Shown piece by piece: positions 44,080 through 53,182 of a stretch of 64,000 nt of DNA (its first letter is position 1; each line of letters opens with the position of its first letter). This DNA comes from Mycolicibacterium sphagni (GTDB lineage Bacteria; Actinomycetota; Actinomycetes; Mycobacteriales; Mycobacteriaceae): contig NZ_VBSB01000017.1 in assembly GCF_013337765.1 (NCBI RefSeq), positions 1 through 64,000 on the forward strand, written 5' to 3'. The translations under genes were made by a program, and so were the position numbers. Under the pieces are notes generated by a model. That model worked only from the letters and a program-made list of their open reading frames with translations, had not been told where the DNA came from and ran no database searches.

Positions 44080-46118
44080 GTGAATTCTTCGCAGCGTGGA
44101 TGTACACGCACCCGCGTGCGCGGCGCGTTTGGTTTATGTTCCAAGCGATTTGGGCCTTCTCGATCATTGCGGTCTACACGGCTCCGAATGCCACCGCCGA
44201 CACCCTTTCGGCGGCCTGGAACTTCACCGGGCTACACGACAGCTACGGCGTACCTATTGGTGCCCATTTCGTTGCCGTCGTGCCACTGACAGAGATGATC
44301 GGTGCCAGCGGACCGCAGTTCGGTGTCTCGCCGGACACCTGGGGGCCGGCCATCATGTCAGCTTTGGCCACTGCCGGAACCTACGCCCAACTCAATGAAG
44401 CGCTCGCCGCCGAAACCGCATTCCTGATCTTCATTGCTTCGGTGGGCATCTGGATCATCAAGTTCGCCCTCGGGGTCTTGTGGTTGGGCTGGCTGGCCGC
44501 CATCGCCGCGCCGATCGTGGACACGCTGAAAATGATCGTCGCCAAGACGCACCTGCTGGAGGGCGGCATCGTGGTGTGCATCATCGTGGGCGGATTCGTC
44601 TGCCTGACAACCGGATACGCCACCGGAATCGGCATCATTGTCAGCGGGTTTGCCGCCCTGATCCTGTTCTGGGTCCTGTTGCGCGACCCGGTCGGTGAAC
44701 TCGTCAGCGACAACGGCATCCTGGGTATGGGCCGGTCGATTGGGTACTCGATTGCCCAGGGTGTCGTGCAGAACGGCCCGGTTGCTGCCGGTGGCACCAG
44801 CGCTCAACTCGACACGCTCTGCTCCTGGCTTGTGGACGTTCTGGTCCGCGACCTCATCCAACTGCTGACCTTCGGCCAGGTGGTCGACACCATCCCCGGC
44901 TGCGCAGCCAGGTACAACGCCGGACTGCTCAGCGGCATCGGCGACGCCCCGGCAACCTACATCAAGGCCTGCGCGCCGCAAGCCTACGAGCACGCGTTGC
45001 ACCTCGACTTTCTCACCGTCGGGTTGTTCTTCTGCTGCAACCTGCTCATCTGCGTCATCCTGCTCGCGGTCGACTACATGGGGATGGAGGCATTCAGGGT
45101 CGGCTTCAAAGCATTCTGGAATGTCCTGATCCTGGTCCCCGTCGCGGCGATGGCCACCTTCCCCGGCCCGCCCCGGCAAGCCGCAAAGAAGGCTGCCGCC
45201 CGCATGCTGCTCCATGGCGCCGAAATGATCGCCGGAACAGCGGGTTTGGGAATCTTGGTGCTCATCATGGCCGGGGTTACACGCGGTACCCTTCCCGGCA
45301 CCATCGGAATGACCGACACGCTCGCCAAGATGCTGGTGATGACCCTGATCGCCGTCGCGGGTGCGTTCGCCTTCCGCTTCGCACTGTTGCGGATGTTTGG
45401 TGATCACGGTATCCCCGGTCCCATTCGCGCGGTCAAAGGCACGTTCCGAACGGTCACCGGAGCTGCCCGTACCGTCAACGAGGTCGACTACGCCGGGCGA
45501 GTCCTCAAAAGTGCCGGGGGACGTCTTCGCGACTTGCGGCAATCACGTGCCCAAGCCCGCAAAGGCGAGGACGACGCGAACGGCACTGGGCCGAAAGCCC
45601 CAGGGCGCAAAGCACATCCGCCAACAACCGGTCCTGGCCGTGGCAACTCCGCGACGGGCGCGAACGGCTCCGGTCCGAATCGGCCCGGCGGCAACAGCCC
45701 CACCGCACCGCCTAAGGCACCGAGCTCACCACGCCCGCCCACCGGGGACGGGGTGGCCCCGCCGCCGTCAACAGCGTCCAAGGCTCGGGCCACAGCCGCC
45801 CAGGCGGGACGAACAGCGGCCAAGGACGCCGCCTGGGCGGGCGCGACCGCTGTTGCGCCGGAGGTTGCCGTCCCGGCCAAAGCCGCTGCAGCCGTGGCTC
45901 ATCGGCTCAACCACGGCCACAACCAGGGACACGGCCACGGGAAGGGTTCGCACGGTTCGGCGCCGGGCCGCAGCGCTGGCCACCAGCCCGCCGCACCTAT
46001 TCCCGGCCCGGCTCAGAACGGGCAGACCAGCCCGCTCAAGCCCCAGCCAAAGGCGGCAGATACACCACCGCCGCCGGCGCCGGGCCGCAGCACCTCACGA
46101 CCAGACCAGCGCCAATAG
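44076..46118 (+). CDS. VirB6/TrbL-like polytopic membrane protein
   Basis: 680 residues from the ATG overlapping the virB4-like stop. The first ~450 residues hold about eight hydrophobic helices (for example VVCIIVGGFVCLTTGYA, GFAALILFWVLL, MLVMTLIAVAGAFAFRFALL). The remaining ~230 are Pro/Ala/Gly-rich and basic, with a histidine-rich stretch (HGHNQGHGHGKGSHG). This is the layout of actinobacterial VirB6/TrbL-like channel proteins with long disordered cytosolic tails. Confidence 0.82.
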   Translation: MSEFFAAWMYTHPRARRVWFMFQAIWAFSIIAVYTAPNATADTLSAAWNFTGLHDSYGVPIGAHFVAVVPLTEMIGASGPQFGVSPDTWGPAIMSALATAGTYAQLNEALAAETAFLIFIASVGIWIIKFALGVLWLGWLAAIAAPIVDTLKMIVAKTHLLEGGIVVCIIVGGFVCLTTGYATGIGIIVSGFAALILFWVLLRDPVGELVSDNGILGMGRSIGYSIAQGVVQNGPVAAGGTSAQLDTLCSWLVDVLVRDLIQLLTFGQVVDTIPGCAARYNAGLLSGIGDAPATYIKACAPQAYEHALHLDFLTVGLFFCCNLLICVILLAVDYMGMEAFRVGFKAFWNVLILVPVAAMATFPGPPRQAAKKAAARMLLHGAEMIAGTAGLGILVLIMAGVTRGTLPGTIGMTDTLAKMLVMTLIAVAGAFAFRFALLRMFGDHGIPGPIRAVKGTFRTVTGAARTVNEVDYAGRVLKSAGGRLRDLRQSRAQARKGEDDANGTGPKAPGRKAHPPTTGPGRGNSATGANGSGPNRPGGNSPTAPPKAPSSPRPPTGDGVAPPPSTASKARATAAQAGRTAAKDAAWAGATAVAPEVAVPAKAAAAVAHRLNHGHNQGHGHGKGSHGSAPGRSAGHQPAAPIPGPAQNGQTSPLKPQPKAADTPPPPAPGRSTSRPDQRQ

Positions 46119-46157
46119 TCGGCGCACCGCCACACCGTCAGCAGAAAGGAACGACTC

Positions 46158-46973
46158 ATGACGATGGCACTGACCACGCACGACCAGACGGGGCTGTGGG
46201 CACCGACGGGCACTAACGTCGGCCCGCAGCCGCGTATGCACCGACCCGGCCACCCCGCCGCGCTCGGAGCTGTATCAGTCAGCGACGGCAGCGATTTCGC
46301 GAACCCCTTCGCCGTCGGCGCACACACTGAGGATGAGCGGCAGGCGGCACTGACCGAGTACGCGATTTGGCTGGCCGGCCAACCGCACCAGATCGCTGCG
46401 ACCCGCGCACTGGGCGGCCACGACCTGTCCTGCACCTGCGCGCTGGGTGAGAACACCTGCCACCGCAATGTGCTGCTCGATATTGCCAACCCGCCGCACA
46501 ACGCGTTCGCCGCCGAAGGACTCGCCATGGGGCTCACCCTCCGGCGTCCCTGGGCGTCGCTTCTTCTGGTGCCAGAGACGTTGGGCGGCAAGACCATCGA
46601 GAATCGGACCTGGCCCACTGACTATCGCGGACCGGTGCTGATCTACGGCGGCACCCGGATCGACAATGCCGGCGTGGCAGCGGCTAAGCGGGCCGGGCTG
46701 GACACGTCGTGGCACGTCGATCAACAGGGATGGCTTGGCGCGGCGATGTTGGTCGATGTGCACCGTTCACGCGGATGCTGCCGCCCGTGGGGCCAACCCA
46801 AAGTTCGCGAGAATGCACCGGTCTATCACTGGGTTTTCACCCACCCGCAGCGGCTGGCCGACCGCACCTGGGGACGTGGCTTCGTCGGCCTTCGGCCCAC
46901 GTCCTGGTCGGTCCTGGTCCGGCGCCGACTGCTCAAAACCGTCGCGACATCTCAGAAAGGCGCGAACCGATGA
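46158..46973 (+). CDS. DUF4326-ASCH fusion protein
   Basis: 271 residues, AAAGGA eight bases before the ATG. The N-terminal half fits DUF4326 (FANPFAVGAHTEDERQAAL, LGGHDLSCTCALGENTCH with its Cys/His site). The C-terminal half, from about residue 123, fits an ASCH domain (GLTLRRPWASLLLV, KTIENRTWPTDYRGPVLIY). ASCH domains bind RNA or modified nucleosides; DUF4326 has been linked to nucleotide-related chemistry on mobile elements. Both domains in one chain suggest a nucleotide or tRNA-related activity. Overlaps the next gene by ATGA. Confidence 0.75.
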   Translation: MTMALTTHDQTGLWAPTGTNVGPQPRMHRPGHPAALGAVSVSDGSDFANPFAVGAHTEDERQAALTEYAIWLAGQPHQIAATRALGGHDLSCTCALGENTCHRNVLLDIANPPHNAFAAEGLAMGLTLRRPWASLLLVPETLGGKTIENRTWPTDYRGPVLIYGGTRIDNAGVAAAKRAGLDTSWHVDQQGWLGAAMLVDVHRSRGCCRPWGQPKVRENAPVYHWVFTHPQRLADRTWGRGFVGLRPTSWSVLVRRRLLKTVATSQKGANR

Positions 46974-47761
46974 CTGCTCTGCTTGACGACTACGACACCG
47001 ACGCTGCCGCCCTGCGCGCCGAGTCGGCCGCGGATGCCCTGCGCGCCGAGGCTGAGCGCAAAGTCCAGTTCCGGGCACGACGCAAGCGCGACAAGCTCGT
47101 CGCCCGCGTGGGTGTGCTCGACGGGCTCGCCTCTGGATACACGGAGGCACTCAAGTCCGCGCGCCCGAATATCGCTGAGGTGGCCGGGTTCTTCGACATT
47201 GATCACGGTCCACTGCAGACGCTGCTGCGGCATTGGCATGAGGAATTTGTGTCCGACGGTTGGCAGCCGGGCACATTCTTTGCACCACATGTGGACAGCT
47301 GGACCGAGAGGGCGATGATCCGGGCTGCGCTACTGCTCGAAGACGGCGAGTCAGAGGCGGCGGACGAAATCAAATACCTCCTCGACCAGCGAGACCTACC
47401 CTTGGCGTATTCCGCACGCGGACACCGGATTGCGGAGTGCTCAGCACTCTTCGAAGACGCAATGAGCCTTGTCGGAGCGGTCCACGGGGACGCCAGTGCC
47501 GAGGTCGTCTGGCGGCACCTACAGGATATGCCCCGCTATGACCTCCAAGCACTGGTGGTCGCCCTTGCGGCAATGGTCCCCGACGACGCCGAAGGCATTG
47601 GTTCCTATCTGCGTGAAATCAGTGGACGCAACGGTGGCGTCGCGCACGGGTTGACGCTGCTGATACCCAGGCCGTCACGGCTGTTTCAGCGCAGGCGCAA
47701 GCCCGGACGGCTCAGGTACATCGATGAGCCCGGCGGTGTGTCCGTCACCGCGCAGCGATGA
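46970..47761 (+). CDS. Hypothetical helical protein
   Basis: 263 residues from the ATG that overlaps the preceding stop. The N-terminus is a charged helix (SAADALRAEAERKVQFRAR), possibly coiled coil; a helical body follows (YTEALKSARPNIAEVAGFF). No recognised family or signal. ATGA overlap with the winged-helix gene. Confidence 0.6.
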   Translation: MTALLDDYDTDAAALRAESAADALRAEAERKVQFRARRKRDKLVARVGVLDGLASGYTEALKSARPNIAEVAGFFDIDHGPLQTLLRHWHEEFVSDGWQPGTFFAPHVDSWTERAMIRAALLLEDGESEAADEIKYLLDQRDLPLAYSARGHRIAECSALFEDAMSLVGAVHGDASAEVVWRHLQDMPRYDLQALVVALAAMVPDDAEGIGSYLREISGRNGGVAHGLTLLIPRPSRLFQRRRKPGRLRYIDEPGGVSVTAQR

Positions 47762-48147
47762 CGACCGCCGATACGATGCTGTTGCGCGACAAGCTGATTG
47801 CTGAATTGCAGGGCAGTGCCACCGCCTTGGCGACGGCCGATCTGGCAGCCCGGATGCCCGGGAAGGTGGAGCACAGCAACGATTCGTGCGATCAGCTGTG
47901 CCACCGCAGCACCCCCGGCTCAGGCGTGAAAGTACTTGAGTGCCACCGCAGTTGGCACCTCGTGGAATACCGTCGCGCCACCCACGGGTACACGGGCATA
48001 TACCGCCACCTACGTGCGCTGGAAGTCCAGGGACTCATCCGGCGCACCGTGCGCGATGGCCGCAAACGCGTGTACTGGATCCATACCGGCCCCGACGTCG
48101 CGGCCGCACCTCATAACCACACCGGCGACGGTGGTGGTCGGCCGTAA
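47758..48147 (+). CDS. Winged-helix protein with Cys/His-rich insertion
   Basis: 129 residues. LATADLAARMPG forms the first part of a winged helix. It is followed by a Cys/His insertion (CDQLCHRS, VLECHRSWH), then GIYRHLRALEVQGLIRR with wing DGRKRVYWIH. The same interrupted fold occurs at 23715-24155. Probably a zinc-containing DNA-binding regulator; target unknown. Confidence 0.65.
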   Translation: MTTADTMLLRDKLIAELQGSATALATADLAARMPGKVEHSNDSCDQLCHRSTPGSGVKVLECHRSWHLVEYRRATHGYTGIYRHLRALEVQGLIRRTVRDGRKRVYWIHTGPDVAAAPHNHTGDGGGRP

Positions 48148-48196
48148 CCCGGGCGGCCACCACCGATCACACCTGCACTGAAAGGGACGACCCCGC

Positions 48197-49012
48197 ATGT
48201 CCACCGACGACCGCATGCCCTTGACACCCTGGGCCGCCAACCTGATCCGGGTCAGCGCCGCGCTGCTGGCGATCGGTGTGGGTTACGCCGCCATCCGGCT
48301 GAGTTTCACCACCCTGTGGGACATCGCCACTCGCGGACACGTCCCACCCGACCAGGCGTGGCTGTGGCCCGGCGCACTCGACGGGGCCACAGTGCTGGCG
48401 ACGCTCGGCGTGGTGGTCGGCGGCAAACGCGAGAAGCGCTTCTTCTGGCCTGTCCTGGCCGGCGGACTACTGATCAGCATCGTCGCCAACGACCTGCACG
48501 CAATCCTGCCGCCGGGCGAAGAATTGCCGGTGGTCTGGCGAGCAGTGGTCGGAGCAGTAGCGCCGATCTTCGGCGCATTGACCATTCATGGATTCACCAT
48601 CCTGATCGGCATGAAGTGGCATCCCCGCGCCGAACGGCAACAGGGCAGCCGCCCGACATCATCGGTGGTAGCCGATCGACCCGCGCCGAATACCGCGATA
48701 GCACCGAGCATCGACGCAGGGCAAGCAACACCCAGCAGTCCAGCGCCGAACGAATCCACGGCGTTGCCTGCCCCGGCGATCCATGTCGGCGACGGCAAAT
48801 TCGACGCACTGGCTGGCAAAGTTCTCGGTGTCATTACCGTCAAAGACGTTGAGCCAGACGATGTGTCCGAGGTACTGCGATTGAGCTACGACCTGAACAT
48901 GGCAAACCGTGAGATCGGTCGACAGCTGAACATGGGGCACCACACGGTCGGAAAGATTGTCGACGCGAGCGCGGCCGTCCTGCGCGATGAGCCGATCGCC
49001 GTCGCGTCCTGA
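48197..49012 (+). CDS. DUF2637 membrane protein with C-terminal HTH (Spd-like)
   Basis: 271 residues. Four transmembrane helices in the DUF2637 pattern (AWLWPGALDGATVLATLGVV, FFWPVLAGGLLISIVAND) are followed by a Pro/Ser/Ala linker and a C-terminal helix-turn-helix (NMANREIGRQLNMGHHTVGKI). DUF2637 proteins occur on actinomycete plasmids and phages and resemble the spread (Spd) proteins of Streptomyces plasmids. AAAGGGA precedes the start. Last gene of the channel operon. Confidence 0.75.
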   Translation: MSTDDRMPLTPWAANLIRVSAALLAIGVGYAAIRLSFTTLWDIATRGHVPPDQAWLWPGALDGATVLATLGVVVGGKREKRFFWPVLAGGLLISIVANDLHAILPPGEELPVVWRAVVGAVAPIFGALTIHGFTILIGMKWHPRAERQQGSRPTSSVVADRPAPNTAIAPSIDAGQATPSSPAPNESTALPAPAIHVGDGKFDALAGKVLGVITVKDVEPDDVSEVLRLSYDLNMANREIGRQLNMGHHTVGKIVDASAAVLRDEPIAVAS

Positions 49013-49013
49013 G

Positions 49014-49054
49014 CAAAATTGGGGTCGGGAGGTACTGCCCGGCGCAACTATCAT
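49014..49054 (+). promoter_or_regulatory. Motif shared by the two T7SS-substrate operons (copy 2) with possible -10
   Basis: AAAATTGGGGTCGG then GCCCGG, matching the block at 6147-6176. TATCAT (49049-49054) follows and could be a -10 for the EspB-like gene, giving a leader of about 50 nt. No clear -35 is seen. Confidence 0.4.
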
Positions 49055-49112
49055 CGGAGGGTAGGGGGTTCAGTGGCCCCACCCATTTTCGACCAGTGAT
49101 GGAGCTACACCG

Positions 49113-50474
49113 ATGACGATCATTCTCGATGCCACGGGGCTGACCGCCGCGGCTGGACAACTGTCGGGCAGCACCCAGGTCCACACTCCGGCCGTCGCCC
49201 AGCCACCAGGTCTGGACACGACATCCGTATCGGCCGTCGCCCAGATCAACGCGGCTTCGGGCGCGCTCGCCACTCTGCTCAACCACGGCAGCGCGCTGCG
49301 GGAAGTGGGTGGGATCGCCGTCGCTGGCACCGCCTCGACCCTGCTCGGGCAGGACGAGTCCAACGCGTCCTCGATCCTCAACGGGAGCTCAGCTTCCGGG
49401 CCGGCTACCAGCGCGCCCACGCTCCCGTCGGTGCCGCATCCGAGCGTGCCGGGAATCCCCACCGTCCCGGCAGCGCTGGTGCCCCTGCCGGGTGAAGCGC
49501 ACTCGCAGGCTCTCTACGGCGGCCCAGGATCATCGAGCTTGCACAGTTTCGCTGACGAATGGGCTAACCACGCCACGCAGCTGCGCCAGCAGGCTGAAAC
49601 GATCACCAGCGCGGGGCACGCGATCGACGCGAGCTGGGATGACGGGAAACAGCGCGCGGGCGCGAACACGCGTGAGCACGCCGAGTGGCTGACGTCGATG
49701 GGCGATCAGGCCGACAAGTTGTCCAAGCATGCGCGCACTGTCGCGGAGGGCTTCGATACCGCCAAAGCAAACACACCCTCGCCGCACGAGTTCGCCCAAG
49801 CTCATCAGGACCTCCAGCACGCGATGCAGCGGTTCGTTGCAAGCAAGGGTGCAAACGCCGCAGAAGTGCAGATGCACACCCAGGACATCGCGGACAAGCA
49901 GACCCAAGCCACCACGGCGGCGACCGGTTACCACACGCAGGTGACCGAGGGCAGCCTGTCGTCGGCCACCGAGTCGTTGAAGACGGCGCCGCCGATTGCC
50001 GGCGGTAGCGGCAGCCCCGACCCCGGCAGCGGCAAGGGTGCCGGGGTTCAAGCGGTGGACTACAAGCCGGGCGATGAGCACCACTACGCGCCGATCATTC
50101 GCGGTCAGAACGGGCTGGGTCCGGCGCAAACCCCCGACGGCCCGCGCTGGGTGGAGCTCGGCGACCGCTCGGGCAACTGGGTCCGGCAGGACGAACTGCC
50201 CGGCTTGCAGCTACTCAAGCCCGGTGCACCCGGGCCGGCCACGCTCTACGACGGTCATGGCAATGCGGTCCCGTGGGTTGAATTGGGTAAAGGTTCCGGC
50301 GCGTGGGCTCCGCAATCTGACTTCCCGAAGGCACAGTTCCTGCCTCCCGGCGCGCTCGGTCAGTACGGCTGGGACGAGTACTTGCCGAATTCGGGCATCT
50401 GGCTGCCCAGCAAGGATTTGAAGATCGACCCGCTAGACCCGTCACCGCCGAGCGGTGCGGTGCGGCCCGCGTAA
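49113..50474 (+). CDS. EspB-like T7SS substrate with C-terminal Trp-containing repeats
   Basis: 453 residues. An N-terminal PE-like helical region (to ~95) and a Pro-rich linker lead to a PPE-like helical domain comparable to EspB: SSLHSFADEWANHATQLRQQ, DASWDDGKQRAGANT (WxG-type turn) and HAEWLTSMGDQADKLSKHA. The C-terminal ~130 residues contain three related units of about 30-40 residues (WVELGDRSGNW, WVELGKGSGAW, WDEYLPNSGIW), unlike EspB. Likely exported by the plasmid ESX system. It is followed by four PknH_C-like genes. TGGAG lies upstream of the ATG. Confidence 0.78.
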   Translation: MTIILDATGLTAAAGQLSGSTQVHTPAVAQPPGLDTTSVSAVAQINAASGALATLLNHGSALREVGGIAVAGTASTLLGQDESNASSILNGSSASGPATSAPTLPSVPHPSVPGIPTVPAALVPLPGEAHSQALYGGPGSSSLHSFADEWANHATQLRQQAETITSAGHAIDASWDDGKQRAGANTREHAEWLTSMGDQADKLSKHARTVAEGFDTAKANTPSPHEFAQAHQDLQHAMQRFVASKGANAAEVQMHTQDIADKQTQATTAATGYHTQVTEGSLSSATESLKTAPPIAGGSGSPDPGSGKGAGVQAVDYKPGDEHHYAPIIRGQNGLGPAQTPDGPRWVELGDRSGNWVRQDELPGLQLLKPGAPGPATLYDGHGNAVPWVELGKGSGAWAPQSDFPKAQFLPPGALGQYGWDEYLPNSGIWLPSKDLKIDPLDPSPPSGAVRPA

Positions 50475-50549
50475 CGAGCTCGCGCCCGCGCGGGGACGAA
50501 CACGTACACAACGGGCGCGCTGGCGCCGGGGGACACGGGGAAGCAATCG

Positions 50550-51485
50550 ATGACTGGACCGGATACAGGCTGGAATCCGCACCAAGGGTGGGGCCCTGCC
50601 CCGGTAGGCGGGCACCAGCCGCCCGCCGATCCCAACGCCGGCTGGGGCACCCCGACGCAGCCGCACGCACCGGGGTATGGCTATCAAGGTCCGCCGTTGC
50701 AAGGTGAGCAGTGGGGTCCGTTTACGCCGACTCGACCGCGCCGATCGCGGCGCAAGTTGGTGATCGGCGCGGTCGCCGCGGTGGTCCTGGTGGCCGGCGG
50801 CGTCATCGGCTATGTGGCCTGGCCCGCAGGTTCATTTGGCAAGCCGTCTGGTCCGGCCGAGGCGGCGGTGCCGACCACCGCGTTGTCGGCCTCGACGGTG
50901 CGGGTGGTGCCGGCGTCGGTGCTGCCCACCGAGCAGCAGCTGCAGCAGGCCACGCTCCTGGACCTGAAAAAGAACGGCGACGTCGACACCAACGTCTATC
51001 CGGATACCAAAGTCGACCCGCCGAGCTGCACCATCGCGGCGTCGCCGGATAACGCGTCGACGGCCGGTCAGTCGGTGTCGATGGCCGCGCAGCTGTACAC
51101 CGACAAGCCTGGTGATGACTACCGGCTTTCGGCGTACGTGTCGGCGGTGGTGTTCGACACCGACGACGGTGCGGCCTCGGCGTTGACGAAGGTCACCGAC
51201 GCGGCGAAAGGCTGCGCGTCGTACACGTACACCGGTAACGCCAAGCCAGGTCAGCCGGCCCGGCCGTGGAGCATCTCGGACATCAAAACTCAAGGCACGC
51301 AGGTCACCTGGCTCAACAGTCAGGCGATGGATGCGACGCATTCGACGCCCTGGAAGTGCGGGCGCGCGGTGCGGGCGCAGGCCAACATGGTGGTGACGTC
51401 GGCGGTGTGCAGCCAGAACCCGTCGTCGGGTCCGTCGAAGCTCGTGGACACGGTGATCACCAACGTCAACAACGCGAAAAAGTGA
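50550..51485 (+). CDS. PknH_C-like sensor-domain membrane protein, copy 1
   Basis: 311 residues. A Pro/Gly/Trp-rich cytosolic tail (~70) is followed by one transmembrane helix (KLVIGAVAAVVLVAGGVIGY) and an exported domain with four conserved cysteines (PPSCTIA, AKGCASY, WKCGRAV, AVCSQNP). This resembles the PknH extracellular sensor domain, which has two disulfides. There is no kinase domain. It is the first of four tandem paralogues and ends in a GTGA overlap with copy 2. Ligand and role are unknown. Confidence 0.8.
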   Translation: MTGPDTGWNPHQGWGPAPVGGHQPPADPNAGWGTPTQPHAPGYGYQGPPLQGEQWGPFTPTRPRRSRRKLVIGAVAAVVLVAGGVIGYVAWPAGSFGKPSGPAEAAVPTTALSASTVRVVPASVLPTEQQLQQATLLDLKKNGDVDTNVYPDTKVDPPSCTIAASPDNASTAGQSVSMAAQLYTDKPGDDYRLSAYVSAVVFDTDDGAASALTKVTDAAKGCASYTYTGNAKPGQPARPWSISDIKTQGTQVTWLNSQAMDATHSTPWKCGRAVRAQANMVVTSAVCSQNPSSGPSKLVDTVITNVNNAKK

Positions 51486-52345
51486 CTTCGCCTGGGAATC
51501 AATGGATTCCGCCGCAGCAGCCACCCACCGGACCGCTTCCCATGCCGCCCCACTACCCGGGCGGTCCGCAGCCGGGGCCGTCGCGCAACCGAGGTCCGCT
51601 GATCATCGGCGGGGCACTGATCGTCGCCGGGGTCATCGTGGCCACGGCGTTGGTGGCGACCCGGCCGGGCTCCGGTGACCCGCCTGCGGCAGCCCCGACC
51701 AGCAGCACGTCTGAAACCAATTCCGCAGCAACATCATCGGCGTCCGCGCCGCCGACCGCCAGCGTTGCAGCAGGGCCGTCCTATCAGGTGGTGCCGCAGA
51801 GCACCTTGCCGGCGATCGCCGACGTGTCCCGCCTGACCGGCATCGCCATGTCCAACGTCGCGGCACCGCTCGTGTCGCCATCAGCTGATGCGAACACCAC
51901 CCCGCCGTCGTGTATGTCCGCCTCCGACTCGGCCAGCCAGTCCACCTGGAAGTCGGCGCGCGCCATGGCCGGGCAGCGGTACATCGAGGGCACGTTCGAC
52001 AGCTACAACGCGTCGGCTGCGGCTGGGCTGGCGGTGTTCGCCGGCGGGGCGGATGCGGCGACGTCGTTGTCGATCGTGTCGGGGTCGGTGCGCGGGTGTA
52101 CGTCGTTCACGGTGCCGGACTGGAATCCGAAGAATCCGCCGGCGAGTTGGACGGTTACTGATGTTGAGCGCGGTGATGACCACATCACCTGGAGCACGAC
52201 GGCGGCCAATGGGTGGTCGTGTCGGCGCAGCTATCGGGTCGTGGCCAACCTGGCGGCCAACGCGGTGGTGTGCAGCGACAAGTCCGCTGCCGGCGCGGCT
52301 GCTGCGCTGACCGATTTCGTGATCGCCAAGGCCACCAAACAGTGA
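51482..52345 (+). CDS. PknH_C-like sensor-domain membrane protein, copy 2
   Basis: 287 residues from the GTG overlapping copy 1. Short Pro-rich tail, transmembrane helix (PLIIGGALIVAGVIVATALV), Ser/Thr/Ala linker and the four-cysteine exported domain (PPSCMSA, VRGCTSF, WSCRRSY, VVCSDKS). The domain is clearly paralogous to copies 1, 3 and 4 but divergent, so the array is not recent slippage. Confidence 0.8.
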   Translation: MTSPGNQWIPPQQPPTGPLPMPPHYPGGPQPGPSRNRGPLIIGGALIVAGVIVATALVATRPGSGDPPAAAPTSSTSETNSAATSSASAPPTASVAAGPSYQVVPQSTLPAIADVSRLTGIAMSNVAAPLVSPSADANTTPPSCMSASDSASQSTWKSARAMAGQRYIEGTFDSYNASAAAGLAVFAGGADAATSLSIVSGSVRGCTSFTVPDWNPKNPPASWTVTDVERGDDHITWSTTAANGWSCRRSYRVVANLAANAVVCSDKSAAGAAAALTDFVIAKATKQ

Positions 52346-52355
52346 TGAGCAGCCG

Positions 52356-53168
52356 ATGACTGGCCTTGGACCACAACCGAATTCGCCGTATCCGCCGCCG
52401 TGGACACCGGTCGCCGGCCCCACCTATATGCACGTGACGCCGCCGCCGTCGCGGGGACCGGTGATCATCGCCGCGGCCATCATCACCGCGGCGATGATCG
52501 TGGCCGGCGTGCTTTTCGCCACCCGGGATTCGGGCGGATCATCGCCGGCCGGGCCGGCTGCGGGCTCCGCATCGTCGACGGCGTCGACGCCGACCTTGGT
52601 GCAGATGGTTCCGGCGACGCTGCTGCCCACCGCCGACCAGGTGCGCCAGGCCACGTTGATCGACGTGAAGTACACCGGCGACGTGAGCACTAAGGTGCTT
52701 GCCGATGCGGTGACGACGCCGCCGAAGTGTGCGCTAGCGAACGACACGACTACCCAATCCGCCTGGGCGGCAGCGATTTCGACCGCGTATCAGCAGTTCG
52801 GTGACGGCCCGACCTATGCCAAGTCCATCAACTTCGGCGCCGTGTCGGTGGCCATCTTCGACACCCCCACGGCCGCGGCCGACAGCCTGGCCAAGGTCAG
52901 CGACTCAGTTCATGGCTGCACCGGCTTCACCGTTCCAGACCGTCCCGGCGGCGCGCTGGCGTGGACGGTGGGTGACGTCGCGTCCCAGGACGACCGGATC
53001 ACCTGGACGGACACCGAAGGGGGCGTGAATACGCAGTGGAAATGCTCGAAGTCCTACCGGCTGCTGGCCAACGCGGTGGCCTTCAGCACGGTGTGTGCGT
53101 CCAATCCCGGTGATGGTCCGGTGAAGCTGACGGATCAGATCGTGGCCAACGCCACCAAACATCAATAG
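52356..53168 (+). CDS. PknH_C-like sensor-domain membrane protein, copy 3
   Basis: 270 residues. Pro-rich N-terminus, transmembrane helix (PVIIAAAIITAAMIVAGVLF), then the exported domain with cysteines in PPKCALA, VHGCTGF, WKCSKSY and TVCASNP. It starts 10 bp after copy 2. Its last residues (KLTDQIVANATKHQ) match the C-terminal helix of copies 2 and 4. Confidence 0.8.
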   Translation: MTGLGPQPNSPYPPPWTPVAGPTYMHVTPPPSRGPVIIAAAIITAAMIVAGVLFATRDSGGSSPAGPAAGSASSTASTPTLVQMVPATLLPTADQVRQATLIDVKYTGDVSTKVLADAVTTPPKCALANDTTTQSAWAAAISTAYQQFGDGPTYAKSINFGAVSVAIFDTPTAAADSLAKVSDSVHGCTGFTVPDRPGGALAWTVGDVASQDDRITWTDTEGGVNTQWKCSKSYRLLANAVAFSTVCASNPGDGPVKLTDQIVANATKHQ

Positions 53169-53182
53169 CGAGTGGAGTATTC

